Shown: piece by piece, positions 6,533 through 13,987 of the stretch
How positions within the stretch are numbered: position 1 is the stretch's first letter
Layout: the number at the start of each line of letters is the position of its first letter
DNA from: an uncultured bacterium
GTDB taxonomy: Bacteria; Bacillota; Clostridia; Oscillospirales; Ruminococcaceae
Assembly: GCA_905214265.1 (NCBI GenBank)
Contig: CAJMLQ010000014.1
Span: 1 to 39,163, forward strand
Reading direction: 5' to 3'
Length of the DNA stretch: 39,163 nucleotides
Program-made: the position numbers and the translations under genes
The notes under the pieces: generated by a model
The model's database searches: none
Told to the model about the DNA's origin: nothing
Seen by the model: the letters and a program-made list of their open reading frames with translations, nothing else

Positions 6533-8319
6533 TGGCGGTACGCAACAAATACGACGTGGACGAGACCCTGGAAACTCCGTTTAGCCTCAAGCACTTTAAA
6601 CGCGCCGCGGTCTATGCCAAGCGGCATACCCGGAAAATGCTCCTGGCGATGACGGCCAGCATGATCTCCGCGCTGTCGTCGCTGGTTTACCCGATGATCC
6701 TGCAGCAGGCCTTTGACGTGGTCATTCCTTCCAAGGATTACACCCAGCTGGGCCTTCTCACCGCGGTGACAATCCTGACCATTATCCTGAGCATCGTGAT
6801 GACCACCGTACGTGCCCGGATCATGACGCGGGTCGGACAGGACATCATCTACGACATGCGCAAAGACCTTTTTGACCATCTGCAGAAACTGCCGTTTGCT
6901 TTTTACGACAGCCGTCCCCACGGCAAGATTCTCACCCGCGTCATCCATTATATCAACAATGTCTCGGATATGCTGTCCAATGGTATTATCAACTTTATCA
7001 TGGACATCTTCAACCTCTTGTTCATCGCCATCTTCATGTTCTTCGTCAATGTAGAGCTGTCGCTGATCATTATCGCGGGCGTGCCGGTCTTCGTGCTGGT
7101 AATCATGCTCATCAAGCCGGCCCAGCGCCGCACCTGGCAGAAGGTTTCCAACAAGGGTTCCAACATGAACGCCTATCTGCAGGAAAGCCTGGACGGGGCC
7201 AAGATTACCCAGCTGTTTACCCGCGAGGAGCAGAACGCCGGGATCTTCGATCGGCTGAACATGGACTACTTCCACCTTTGGAATAAGGCTCAGCGGATCT
7301 CCAACTGTGTCTGGGTGACGGTGGATAACGTCACCACCTGGGTGGTCGGTGCCATGTACATCGTCGGCGTGTTGGTTATGAACCCGACGGCCTCCTTCGG
7401 CACCATCGCCGCTGTATCCAACTATGCCTGGCGCTTCTGGCAGCCACTGCTGAACCTTTCGAATCTCTACAACACCTTTATCAACGGCATTGCTTACCTG
7501 GAGCGCATTTTCGAGATGATCGACGAACCGGTGGGCATCGACGACGCACCGGACGCCACGGAGCTGCCCAAAATCGAAGGCCACGTGACCTTCGACCACG
7601 TGACCTTTGCCTATGAGCCGCCCCGGAATATCCTGGAGGACGTGTCCTTTGACGTGAAGCCCGGCGAGAGCATCGCCCTAGTCGGCCCCACGGGTGCGGG
7701 CAAGTCTACCATCGTCAATCTGATTTCCCGGTTCTATGACTTGACCGGTGGACGGATCCTCATCGACGGCCACGATATCTCCAAGGTAACGCTGCATTCT
7801 CTGCGGTCCCAGATGGGGATCATGCTCCAGGACAGCTTCATCTTCTCCGGCACCGTCCTCGACAACATCAAGTACGCCCGTCTGGACGCCACGGACGAGG
7901 AAGTCCGGCAGGCATGTCGGACGGTTTGCGCCGACGAGTTTATCCAGGAAATGGAGAAGGGCTATCTCACCGAGGTCAACGAGCGCGGCTCGCGGCTTTC
8001 CCAGGGGCAGCGGCAGCTGATCTCCTTTGCCCGAACCCTGCTGGCCGATCCGAAGATCCTGATTCTCGACGAGGCCACCTCCTCCATCGATGCCAAGACC
8101 GAGCGGATGGTCCAGACGGCGCTCAACGAGCTGCTCAAGGGGCGCACCTCCTTTATCATTGCGCACCGGCTGTCTACCATCAAAAACTGCGACAAGATCA
8201 TGTATATCTCCAATAAAGGCATTTCCGAGTGCGGTTCCCACGAGGAACTGATCGCGAAAAAGGGCGATTACTATAAGCTCTACACCGCGCAGCGCACAGG
8301 AAGCCTAGGTCAATTATAA
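6532..8319 (+). CDS. ABC exporter half, consensus ATPase site subunit
   Basis: A 595-residue half-transporter with six membrane segments in about residues 35-325 and an ATPase domain at about 350-590. Walker A is GPTGAGKS (385-392), Walker B ends ILDEATSS with catalytic E514, and the switch His is H545. Its signature is LSQGQ (489-493), not LSGGQ. Together with the upstream gene this gives one composite site with all consensus residues and one with a defective Glu, His and signature, the hallmark of heterodimeric multidrug-type exporters (LmrD/BmrD/TM288-like). A bidirectional terminator follows. Confidence 0.92.
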   Translation: MAVRNKYDVDETLETPFSLKHFKRAAVYAKRHTRKMLLAMTASMISALSSLVYPMILQQAFDVVIPSKDYTQLGLLTAVTILTIILSIVMTTVRARIMTRVGQDIIYDMRKDLFDHLQKLPFAFYDSRPHGKILTRVIHYINNVSDMLSNGIINFIMDIFNLLFIAIFMFFVNVELSLIIIAGVPVFVLVIMLIKPAQRRTWQKVSNKGSNMNAYLQESLDGAKITQLFTREEQNAGIFDRLNMDYFHLWNKAQRISNCVWVTVDNVTTWVVGAMYIVGVLVMNPTASFGTIAAVSNYAWRFWQPLLNLSNLYNTFINGIAYLERIFEMIDEPVGIDDAPDATELPKIEGHVTFDHVTFAYEPPRNILEDVSFDVKPGESIALVGPTGAGKSTIVNLISRFYDLTGGRILIDGHDISKVTLHSLRSQMGIMLQDSFIFSGTVLDNIKYARLDATDEEVRQACRTVCADEFIQEMEKGYLTEVNERGSRLSQGQRQLISFARTLLADPKILILDEATSSIDAKTERMVQTALNELLKGRTSFIIAHRLSTIKNCDKIMYISNKGISECGSHEELIAKKGDYYKLYTAQRTGSLGQL

Positions 8320-8336
8320 TCCGAAAGCATAAAAAG

Positions 8337-8376
8337 CCAGCCGGCGGGATTCCTCCGAATCCCGCCGGCTGGTTTT
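8337..8376. terminator. Bidirectional terminator
   Basis: A perfect 15-bp stem (8337-8351 with 8358-8372) has TTTT on the right and AAAAA on the left. It can end both the rightward exporter operon and the leftward AraC-type gene. Confidence 0.88.
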
Positions 8377-8388
8377 GCGTTTTGGGGC

Positions 8389-9186
8389 TTATCTGACCTG
8401 CTGTTCGCGGTATTCTCCCGGGGTCATGCCGACCTCGGAGCGGAACCGCCGGATAAAGGAGCTGACGCTGTAATAGCCCACCGCCATGCCGATCTCCCCG
8501 ATGGTGTGGGTGGAGTAGGCGAGAAGCTCCTTGGCCCGCTCGATTTTCAGCCGGGTGATGTAATCGCTGAGGGATTCGCCGGTCTGTCCGCGGAAAAAGG
8601 AGCTGAGGGTCGAGACCGGCATGGAAAACTGGTCCGCCAGGCGGCCGACGGAAAATTCCGGGCTTTCAAAGTTTTGGGCAATGTAGAGCTGGATCTGCGC
8701 GATCTGGGAAACGTCGGAATCTGGCACCGTACTGGTCTGCAGGGAACTGATAATGCTGTGGAGCTTTTGTCGGACAGCGGCAGCGGATGGGTTGTCCGCC
8801 AGCAGAAAGCTCTCGGGGACATCCATGCGGACGCTGGGTTCCAAACCAGCCAAAATTTTTCGAAGTGTCAGCAAGACCGGCTGCATCTGCTCCGGAGAGA
8901 GCAGCGGCCCGTCCGGAAGAGCGGCGATCTAATGGGAGACATGTTCGACGCTTTTGGAGAGTGGCTCCGGTGCTTCCTCCCAGGCCTCCGGGAACCGGGC
9001 CGCCGCTGCAAGGAACCTCTCCGGGATGCCGGTGTCCTGCTCCGGCGCGCAGGATACGATGCCGCAGACGGAACGGCCCTCCTCGTTGGAACGGAGTGCA
9101 TAGAAGTAAGGGGAAAGCTCCGAATCCAAAGAAAAATCCGGTGGTGTGCTGGACGGAAAGATGAAAACAAAAGCAGCTCGCTTATA
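8389..9186 (-). pseudogene. AraC-family regulator, broken
   Basis: The C-terminal part is a clear AraC-type double helix-turn-helix (FSVGRLADQFSMPVSTLSSF and later FIRRFRSEVGMTPGEYRE). Reading upstream in the same frame, a TAG at 8931-8929 interrupts the sequence, yet coherent protein continues on both sides of it (EPLSKSVEHVSH, stop, IAALPDGPLLSPEQMQ). The frame then runs to a TAA at 9189-9187 without a credible start and meets sequence that codes for an unrelated protein on the other strand. So the gene has lost its N-terminal part and also carries an internal stop. An internal ATG at 8886 could still yield a 165-residue DNA-binding fragment, but no good ribosome-binding site supports it. 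Confidence 0.72.
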
Positions 9187-9476
9187 TTAACGTTGGTTCA
9201 GAACGTATTGAGCGGCTTGAAATGAACAAGGTGCTTGAAGGTACATGGGTCAATGAAGTGATGCCATACAAATTCCAGACTGTTGAGGAAAACGAAGCGA
9301 TCAACAAGTATTCTGTGGACATCTGGAAATATGTAAACGAAACCTTTGCCAAATGGATTTCTGGTGAAGGCGATATAGACGCTGAGTGGGAGTCCTATCT
9401 TGCACAGCTGAAGAACCTTCATGTAGCAGAGATGGTCGCCGCTTACCAGGCCTATTATGACCGCGTGTGTAAATAA
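9165..9476 (+). pseudogene. 3' fragment of an ABC sugar-binding protein gene
   Basis: The forward frame from about 9174 reads AYINVGSERIERLEMNKVLE and then NEAINKYSVDIWKYVNETFAKW, GEGDIDAEWESYLAQL and MVAAYQAYYDR. This is the C-terminal end of extracellular solute-binding lipoproteins that serve LplB/LplC-type sugar permeases. Only about 100 of the usual 500 or so residues remain; there is no signal peptide, and an in-frame TGA (9162-9164) lies right upstream. It begins where the broken AraC gene on the other strand stops, so both look like the two stumps of a deletion. The ATG at 9222 lacks a ribosome-binding site. Confidence 0.7.
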
Positions 9477-9659
9477 ATTTTCTGTGCAAAAGTCCGGTCA
9501 AGACTTGAATTGCTGCTTGGAAAGGGCATTGCTTCTTGCCGCAGAATCGTTCGCACTTTTCGAACTGCTGGATGGTTGAGAGGAGCGATAGAAGTTCTTC
9601 CTTCCAATAAAATCAGATAACCAGACGCTGCTTAAGGCCGGCAAAACGTATCTTTTGAT

Positions 9660-9704
9660 AAAAAGCCTCCTATCGTAGGATGAAGCTACGACAGGAGGCT
9701 TTTT
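9660..9704. terminator. Bidirectional terminator
   Basis: A 19-bp stem with one mismatch (9660-9678 with 9686-9704) is flanked by AAAAA and TTTTT. It can serve the leftward BTAD regulator gene and anything coming from the solute-binding-protein remnant. The stretch 9477-9659 shows no recognisable gene. Confidence 0.85.
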
Positions 9705-9751
9705 GTCTGCCTTTCTGGGACGGACGCCGAAAACCGGCAGAACTTGCGGTT

Positions 9752-10984
9752 TTACGCTTTACTGTCGGGCTGCTGCGCAAAGGGAAGCATAGGCAGCAGG
9801 CTGAAGGACGGCATTACGGTTGAACTGCTGCGCATTCGCGCAAAAGCGTTGAAGACCCGCTGAATCGCAGCAATTCCGTTTTCGCAGCTGGCTGACGGGA
9901 GCAGAATCAGATATTGAGTGGGAGTGAATCGGGTGAAGGTGTCACTTCCGCGCAAGTTGGAAGAGATCGCCGTTTTCATATCCTCCATGGCGGCAGCGCA
10001 CCAATCCGTTTCCTGCGAATGGCTGGTCCGGGGAGTCAAGGTGATGATTGCCAGTTGAACTTCCTGGCCGGAACGGAGGGCGACACGGGATTCCAATTGG
10101 TAAATGTTCCGAAAAACAGCATATTCGCAGAAAAAGGCGCCAAATCCGGAGCAGGATTTCGCAAGGTCATCCCGCACGACCTGGAGATTCGTCTCCACAT
10201 TCTTACTGGATTTGGCAAGTTCGTGGTAAAGTGCGGTCATTTCTTCAGAGGGACGGACGCCCAAATGGTCCATGAACAGGTTTGTCACATAATTGTAGTG
10301 TTGGAGAGCGGCCTGCTGAGCACCCGATTCCGAGAGCAGCTGCAGCAGGAGCAGGTGGCAGGCCTCGCTGTACGGATCGTAGGTGGTCGCGGTACGGCAG
10401 ATGTCAATGGCCTCCTGGAAGCGCTTCTGACTTTTCAGAGCGGTTCCGGCGTCGCAGCAGAGCCGCAGGTATTTATTATGGTAGTAGGTACGGATGGAAA
10501 CAGTCCAGGGACTTCCGCAGGCGTTGGGCAGGAAATCTCCCTGATAAAGACGGATCGCCTGCAGCGCCGCATCCAGCGCGGTCTGCGGATTTCCTTCGGA
10601 AAAATCGGCGCAGAGGGCGTCGAACCGGTCAATATCGGTTACAATGCGCAACTGCGGGTTCCAGGAATAGACGCCGCGCCGGTAAAGCAGGATGTCTTTC
10701 CCGCTGGAAAACCCCAGTCGTTCCAGAAGCGACCGGCTGCGGTGCAGGAGGGTCTTCAGCGCGTTGACCGGGTCGACGATGTCCGCGTTATCCCAGAGAA
10801 TGTCGATGATTTCTTCCTGGGCAACGTATTTGTTATGGAAGGCCAAAAGATACTGGAGAAACATCCAGATGCGCCTGGATGAGCAATCCCGCTCCGTAAG
10901 AAAGTGGGACTCGTTTTCCATACAGCGGTGAATCGTAAAGTTTCCCAGGAAAGATACGGTAAGGGTATCGGTTAAATTCAACAT
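9752..10984 (-). CDS. BTAD-type transcriptional regulator with degenerate GGDEF-like tail
   Basis: A 410-residue cytoplasmic protein. Residues about 1-110 look like an OmpR/SARP-type winged helix (RRIWMFLQYLLAFHNKYVAQ, then EEIIDILWDNADIVDPVNAL). Residues about 115-265 form a helical bacterial transcriptional activation domain of tetratricopeptide type (DRFDALCADF, ALQAIRLYQGDFLPNACGSP, then HYNYVTNLFMDHLGVRPS). The last 130 residues resemble a GGDEF-domain fold whose GGDEF motif has been replaced (FTRFTPTQYLILLP), so cyclase activity is not expected. The start has GGGAGAA before it. The gene is divergent from the sipW/TasA-like operon, about 300 bases away, and probably controls it. Confidence 0.8.
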   Translation of the reverse strand: MLNLTDTLTVSFLGNFTIHRCMENESHFLTERDCSSRRIWMFLQYLLAFHNKYVAQEEIIDILWDNADIVDPVNALKTLLHRSRSLLERLGFSSGKDILLYRRGVYSWNPQLRIVTDIDRFDALCADFSEGNPQTALDAALQAIRLYQGDFLPNACGSPWTVSIRTYYHNKYLRLCCDAGTALKSQKRFQEAIDICRTATTYDPYSEACHLLLLQLLSESGAQQAALQHYNYVTNLFMDHLGVRPSEEMTALYHELAKSSKNVETNLQVVRDDLAKSCSGFGAFFCEYAVFRNIYQLESRVALRSGQEVQLAIITLTPRTSHSQETDWCAAAMEDMKTAISSNLRGSDTFTRFTPTQYLILLPSASCENGIAAIQRVFNAFARMRSSSTVMPSFSLLPMLPFAQQPDSKA

Positions 10985-11063
10985 GATCTTCTCCCGACAT
11001 TATGCGAAAAATCAAGAGCCATGATGTACCGGAAACAGCCAGATTGCGGTACGTATTTTTGAT

Positions 11064-11093
11064 ATCATATCATGTTTTTATCATAACATACAA
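11064..11093 (-). promoter_or_regulatory. Probable promoter of the BTAD regulator
   Basis: On the reverse strand TTGTAT (11093-11088) and TATGAT (11069-11064) are spaced by 18 bases, about 80 bases before the start codon. The same AT-rich patch contains a weaker forward candidate (TTGCGG 11044-11049, TATCAT 11068-11073) facing sipW. A 7-bp inverted repeat lies at 11178-11209. Nothing coding is seen between 10985 and 11286. Confidence 0.45.
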
Positions 11094-11286
11094 AGGAATT
11101 TATAGCAAGCATAAAAAATTTTTTAAAATGTGCCTGTGTAACCTCCGTGAAACCTTTTTGCGATACAATACAAAAAACAGTTCTCTTCCGATGGACGAAA
11201 AAAGAACTGGCAATGTTGCAAAAACGGCGCGATGTTTCATTTTCTGCAGCATGGCCCGTCCAAGCCGGCTTGTTTGGAGGGAAAGA

Positions 11287-11835
11287 ATGAATCCGGTTTT
11301 GAAAAAAATATGGAATTTTGTATCCTGGCTCGTGATAGCGGCGGTTGTGATCCTCGCCATACTCTTGGCGGGCGTCCGGCTGATCGGATTTACGCCCTAC
11401 ACGGTCCTCAGCGGAAGTATGGAACCGGCCTATCCGGTGGGATCGCTGATTTACGTCCGTTCCGCTGTACCGGAGGATGTCGCAGTGGGAGATGCCATCA
11501 CCTTTGTCCTCAATGAGGATTTGGCAGTCGCGACCCATCGGGTGATTGAGATTGATACGGAAAACCGCTATTTTTATACAAAGGGCGACGCCAACGACGT
11601 CGCAGACGGCTCTCCGGTTCTGTTTGACAATCTGGTCGGAAAACCGGTTTTTTGCATTCCGAAGCTGGGATACTTCTCAGCGTGGCTGACCAATCCGCCC
11701 GGCACGTATATCGCCATTTGCGGCGGGGTAGTCCTGCTGCTTCTGGTCTTTCTCCCCGATCTGCTGGATAAAGCGGATGAAGCCGACCGCAGAAAAGCGG
11801 ACAAGGCGGAACCGGAAAGCCAAAAGGATTCCTAA
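11287..11835 (+). CDS. sipW: SipW-type (ER-type) signal peptidase I
   Basis: A 182-residue membrane peptidase with an N-terminal membrane anchor (about 12-33), a catalytic-Ser motif SGSMEP (S44), a His in the second catalytic box ATHRV (H84, where ordinary bacterial signal peptidases have Lys), and a GDAND Asp box at about 100-104. A second membrane segment (about 145-165) precedes a charged C-terminal tail, giving the two-anchor ER type. SipW enzymes cleave the special signal peptides of TasA/camelysin-like fibre proteins, which are encoded directly downstream. The start at 11287 is set by GGAGGGAAAG just upstream; the open frame extends further 5' without another good start. First gene of the operon. 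Confidence 0.9.
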   Translation: MNPVLKKIWNFVSWLVIAAVVILAILLAGVRLIGFTPYTVLSGSMEPAYPVGSLIYVRSAVPEDVAVGDAITFVLNEDLAVATHRVIEIDTENRYFYTKGDANDVADGSPVLFDNLVGKPVFCIPKLGYFSAWLTNPPGTYIAICGGVVLLLLVFLPDLLDKADEADRRKADKAEPESQKDS

Positions 11836-11901
11836 TTTCAGGCGTTTTGCGGGCAACCGCACACGACATAAATTTGCTGTTATTATTAAGGAGGAGCGAT
11901 T

Positions 11902-12471
11902 ATGAAAAAAGATCTGTCTGTGAAGAAAATTCTGGTCATGGTCGTGGCTGTGGCGATGGTTGCCTGTGTCTCGATCGTCGGCACGCTGGCTTGGCTGACC
12001 GCCACCACCGGCGAGGTGAAGAACACCTTTACGGTTGGAAACATCAACATTAAACTGGAGGAAGATGCGGGTAAGGATGCGAGCTATCAGTTCAAGATGG
12101 TTCCCGGCCAGACGATCACAAAGGATCCGAAGGTCACGGTTGAGGCTGGAAGCGAGGATTGCTGGCTCTTTGTGAAGGTTACAGCAAGCGAGAATTTGGA
12201 CACTTACATCAGTTACGCGATTGCGGCAGACTGGACGGCTGTGCCGAATACAACCGACGTTTACTATTACACAGGCAGCGCTGCCAAAGGCACAGCGATT
12301 CCCGTCCTGGCAAACAACCAGGTCACGGTTAAGAATTCGGTAACCAAAGACAACATGGACGCCTTGGAAGCTTCCGGCGCTACGCTTCCCTCTCTGACCT
12401 TTAAGGCCTACGCCATTCAGAAGGCGAGCTTTGACACTGCCGCCGAAGCTTGGGGTGAAGTCTCCAAGTAA
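11902..12471 (+). CDS. TasA/camelysin-like protein 1 (SipW-type signal peptide)
   Basis: A 189-residue secreted protein. The N-terminus has a basic stretch, a hydrophobic core to about residue 30 and then GTLAWLTATTGEVKNTFTVG, the SipW-type signal seen in TasA and camelysin (pattern GTLAxxTxxxxxxNTFTVG). The mature part is beta-rich and ends with FKAYAIQKASFDTAAEAW, a (A/V)(I/V)Q...W motif shared by its neighbours. It has no wall anchor. AAGGAGGAGCG precedes the ATG. As the first subunit gene after the peptidase, and followed by a leaky hairpin, it may be the most abundant subunit. Fibre formation is inferred from the family. Confidence 0.83.
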   Translation: MKKDLSVKKILVMVVAVAMVACVSIVGTLAWLTATTGEVKNTFTVGNINIKLEEDAGKDASYQFKMVPGQTITKDPKVTVEAGSEDCWLFVKVTASENLDTYISYAIAADWTAVPNTTDVYYYTGSAAKGTAIPVLANNQVTVKNSVTKDNMDALEASGATLPSLTFKAYAIQKASFDTAAEAWGEVSK

Positions 12472-12479
12472 GTAAATCA

Positions 12480-12504
12480 GAACGATTCGGCAAACGAACC
12501 GTTC
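12480..12504 (+). other. Intergenic hairpin, possible leaky terminator
   Basis: A 10-bp stem with one mismatch (12480-12489 with 12495-12504) and a five-base loop is followed by ATTTTG. It could protect the upstream mRNA 3' end or cause partial termination between two subunit genes. Confidence 0.5.
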
Positions 12505-12526
12505 ATTTTGAAAGGAAGTACTTATC

Positions 12527-13141
12527 ATGAAGAAAAAATCAATCGTCATCCTTGTTACTGCCGTTGTGCTGATGCTTTCTGTCTCCGTGGGCGGCATGCT
12601 GGCCTACTTCACTGACACCAAAAGCGCAACAAACACCTTCACCGTCGGCGATGTGAACATCCAGCTGGACGAAACCGAGTGGAATTCCAGCGAAACCCAT
12701 GTGATCGTTCCCGGCGCCTCCTTTCAGAAGAACCCCACGGTCACCGTTTTGAGCGGCAGCCAGGAATCCTACGTCCGGATGCTCGTGACCATCGACCACG
12801 TCAGCAAATGGGATGAGGTTTTTAAGGACAAAGGCGGAGCGGATCTCCTCGATATCTTCGAAGGCTACAATGAGGAGAAATGGGAATACGCAGGCGAGTC
12901 CCGCGACGCCAATGCCGACACCATTACCTATGAGTTCCGCTATGTTACAACAGTAAACGCTGCCTCTGGCGACGTGAAGCTTGAACCCCTGTTTACTTCC
13001 GTGGTCATCCCCTCTGACCTGGATGACGAGCTGGAAGTGTTTAACAACGTAAACAGCCTGAACATCATCGTAAAGGCTGACGCTATCCAGGCGTTGACTT
13101 TTGCCAACGCTGGTGCTGCCTGGGAGGCTTTCAGCAAATAA
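12527..13141 (+). CDS. TasA/camelysin-like protein 2 (SipW-type signal peptide)
   Basis: A 204-residue secreted protein and the closest of the four to the TasA/camelysin pattern: a hydrophobic core, then GGMLAYFTDTKSATNTFTVG and a first strand VNIQLDE. The mature domain contains FQKNPTVTVLSGSQESYVRM, like the conserved K(D/N)PxVTVxxGS(E/Q) segment of protein 1 (KDPKVTVEAGSEDCW), and ends with VKADAIQALTFANAGAAWEA. It has no transmembrane or sorting segment after the signal. GAAAGGAAGT precedes the ATG. It is likely a structural subunit of an extracellular fibre. Confidence 0.87.
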   Translation: MKKKSIVILVTAVVLMLSVSVGGMLAYFTDTKSATNTFTVGDVNIQLDETEWNSSETHVIVPGASFQKNPTVTVLSGSQESYVRMLVTIDHVSKWDEVFKDKGGADLLDIFEGYNEEKWEYAGESRDANADTITYEFRYVTTVNAASGDVKLEPLFTSVVIPSDLDDELEVFNNVNSLNIIVKADAIQALTFANAGAAWEAFSK

Positions 13142-13162
13142 GATGTATCCGTTTTTCACCCC

Positions 13163-13228
13163 CGGCCTGCCCGACCTATGGGCAGGCCGCGCGTGAACGC
13201 CTTTTTCAGGACGCTCACGCGCGGCCTG
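13163..13228 (+). promoter_or_regulatory. Overlapping, mutually exclusive intercistronic hairpins
   Basis: Hairpin A has a perfect 10-bp stem (13163-13172 with 13180-13189). Hairpin B has a perfect 14-bp stem (13183-13196 with 13215-13228). They share bases 13183-13189, so only one can form at a time. They lie in the 147-base gap between subunit genes 2 and 3 and lack a following U tract, which speaks against a simple terminator. Confidence 0.6.
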
Positions 13229-13288
13229 TGCAAAGCTCCGGATCAGGAGCGTATTGGATATCAGAAAGATCGAGAGGAGTCGTTGTGC

Positions 13289-13966
13289 ATGAAAAAAAGG
13301 ATCTTCATTGCCGCAGTGCTGGTGCTGGTCATTTCGCTGGCAGCCTATGGAACGATGGCTTACCTGACGGCGAAGGAAACTGCGCACAATATCATTACGG
13401 CAGGCAGCATCCAGGTGGAACTGCTGGATAAGACACAGCCTGAGAGAACGGCCGGGATGGAGGAGGACTTCTCCCAGTGGCCGGATTTCACTGCGGTCTA
13501 TCCCAACGGCATGGCCATCATGCCCGGCACGGAGGCCAGTAAGCTGGTGGCTGTAAAGAAGCTGGAAGGCTCTGCCGACTGCTGGGTCCGGGTCCGGATC
13601 ATGGATCGCATGGTCTTGGCTGATGGCTCTTTGCGGGAGCTGTCCGCAAACGAGGTCGGAATGGACCTGGATTTGACCAACTGGATCGAGAGCGCGGACG
13701 GCTGGTACTACTACCGCACGCCCCTTACCTCAGAAAATCCGACAACTGCGCCGCTGTTCACGACGGTGTCCTTCAGTGCCCAGGGCATGGGCAACGAGTA
13801 TCAGGGCGCTTCCTACAGCATCGAAATAGAGGCGCAAGCGGTCCAGAGCGACCACAATACGCCGTCGGGCGATTCCTGGACGGTGGATGAGATCAAGGGC
13901 TGGCCGGCCGCTTCATCAGAAGCATCCTCCGTTCCGGAAGAGGATGGTTCCTCTGAAAATCAATAA
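13289..13966 (+). CDS. TasA/camelysin-like protein 3 (SipW-type signal peptide)
   Basis: A 225-residue secreted protein with signal pattern GTMAYLTAKETAHNIITAGS after a hydrophobic core, a more divergent SipW-type signal (NIITAG in place of NTFTVG). The mature part has SADCWVRVRIMDRMVLADGS and IEIEAQAVQSDHNT, echoing the CW and (A/V)(I/V)Q motifs of proteins 1, 2 and 4. It ends in a Ser/Glu-rich tail (SSEASSVPEEDGSSENQ). The ATG at 13289 is chosen because GAGAGGAG lies just before it; an in-frame ATG at 13178 would sit inside the intercistronic hairpins. It probably acts as a minor or tip subunit; role inferred. Confidence 0.78.
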   Translation: MKKRIFIAAVLVLVISLAAYGTMAYLTAKETAHNIITAGSIQVELLDKTQPERTAGMEEDFSQWPDFTAVYPNGMAIMPGTEASKLVAVKKLEGSADCWVRVRIMDRMVLADGSLRELSANEVGMDLDLTNWIESADGWYYYRTPLTSENPTTAPLFTTVSFSAQGMGNEYQGASYSIEIEAQAVQSDHNTPSGDSWTVDEIKGWPAASSEASSVPEEDGSSENQ

Positions 13967-13987
13967 GCGGGAAGAGAGGGGAAAACC

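Noticed and set aside
8389..8886. A 165-residue intact AraC-type regulator starting at 8886
   Set aside because: Family-like sequence continues upstream of the ATG through an in-frame TAG, and no ribosome-binding site precedes the ATG. A pseudogene is the better reading, though a functional fragment cannot be excluded.
9222..9476. An 84-codon open frame with an ATG, as an intact small gene
   Set aside because: The translation is the C-terminal end of an ABC sugar-binding protein, coherent sequence continues upstream of the ATG in the same frame, and there is no ribosome-binding site. It was called a gene fragment.
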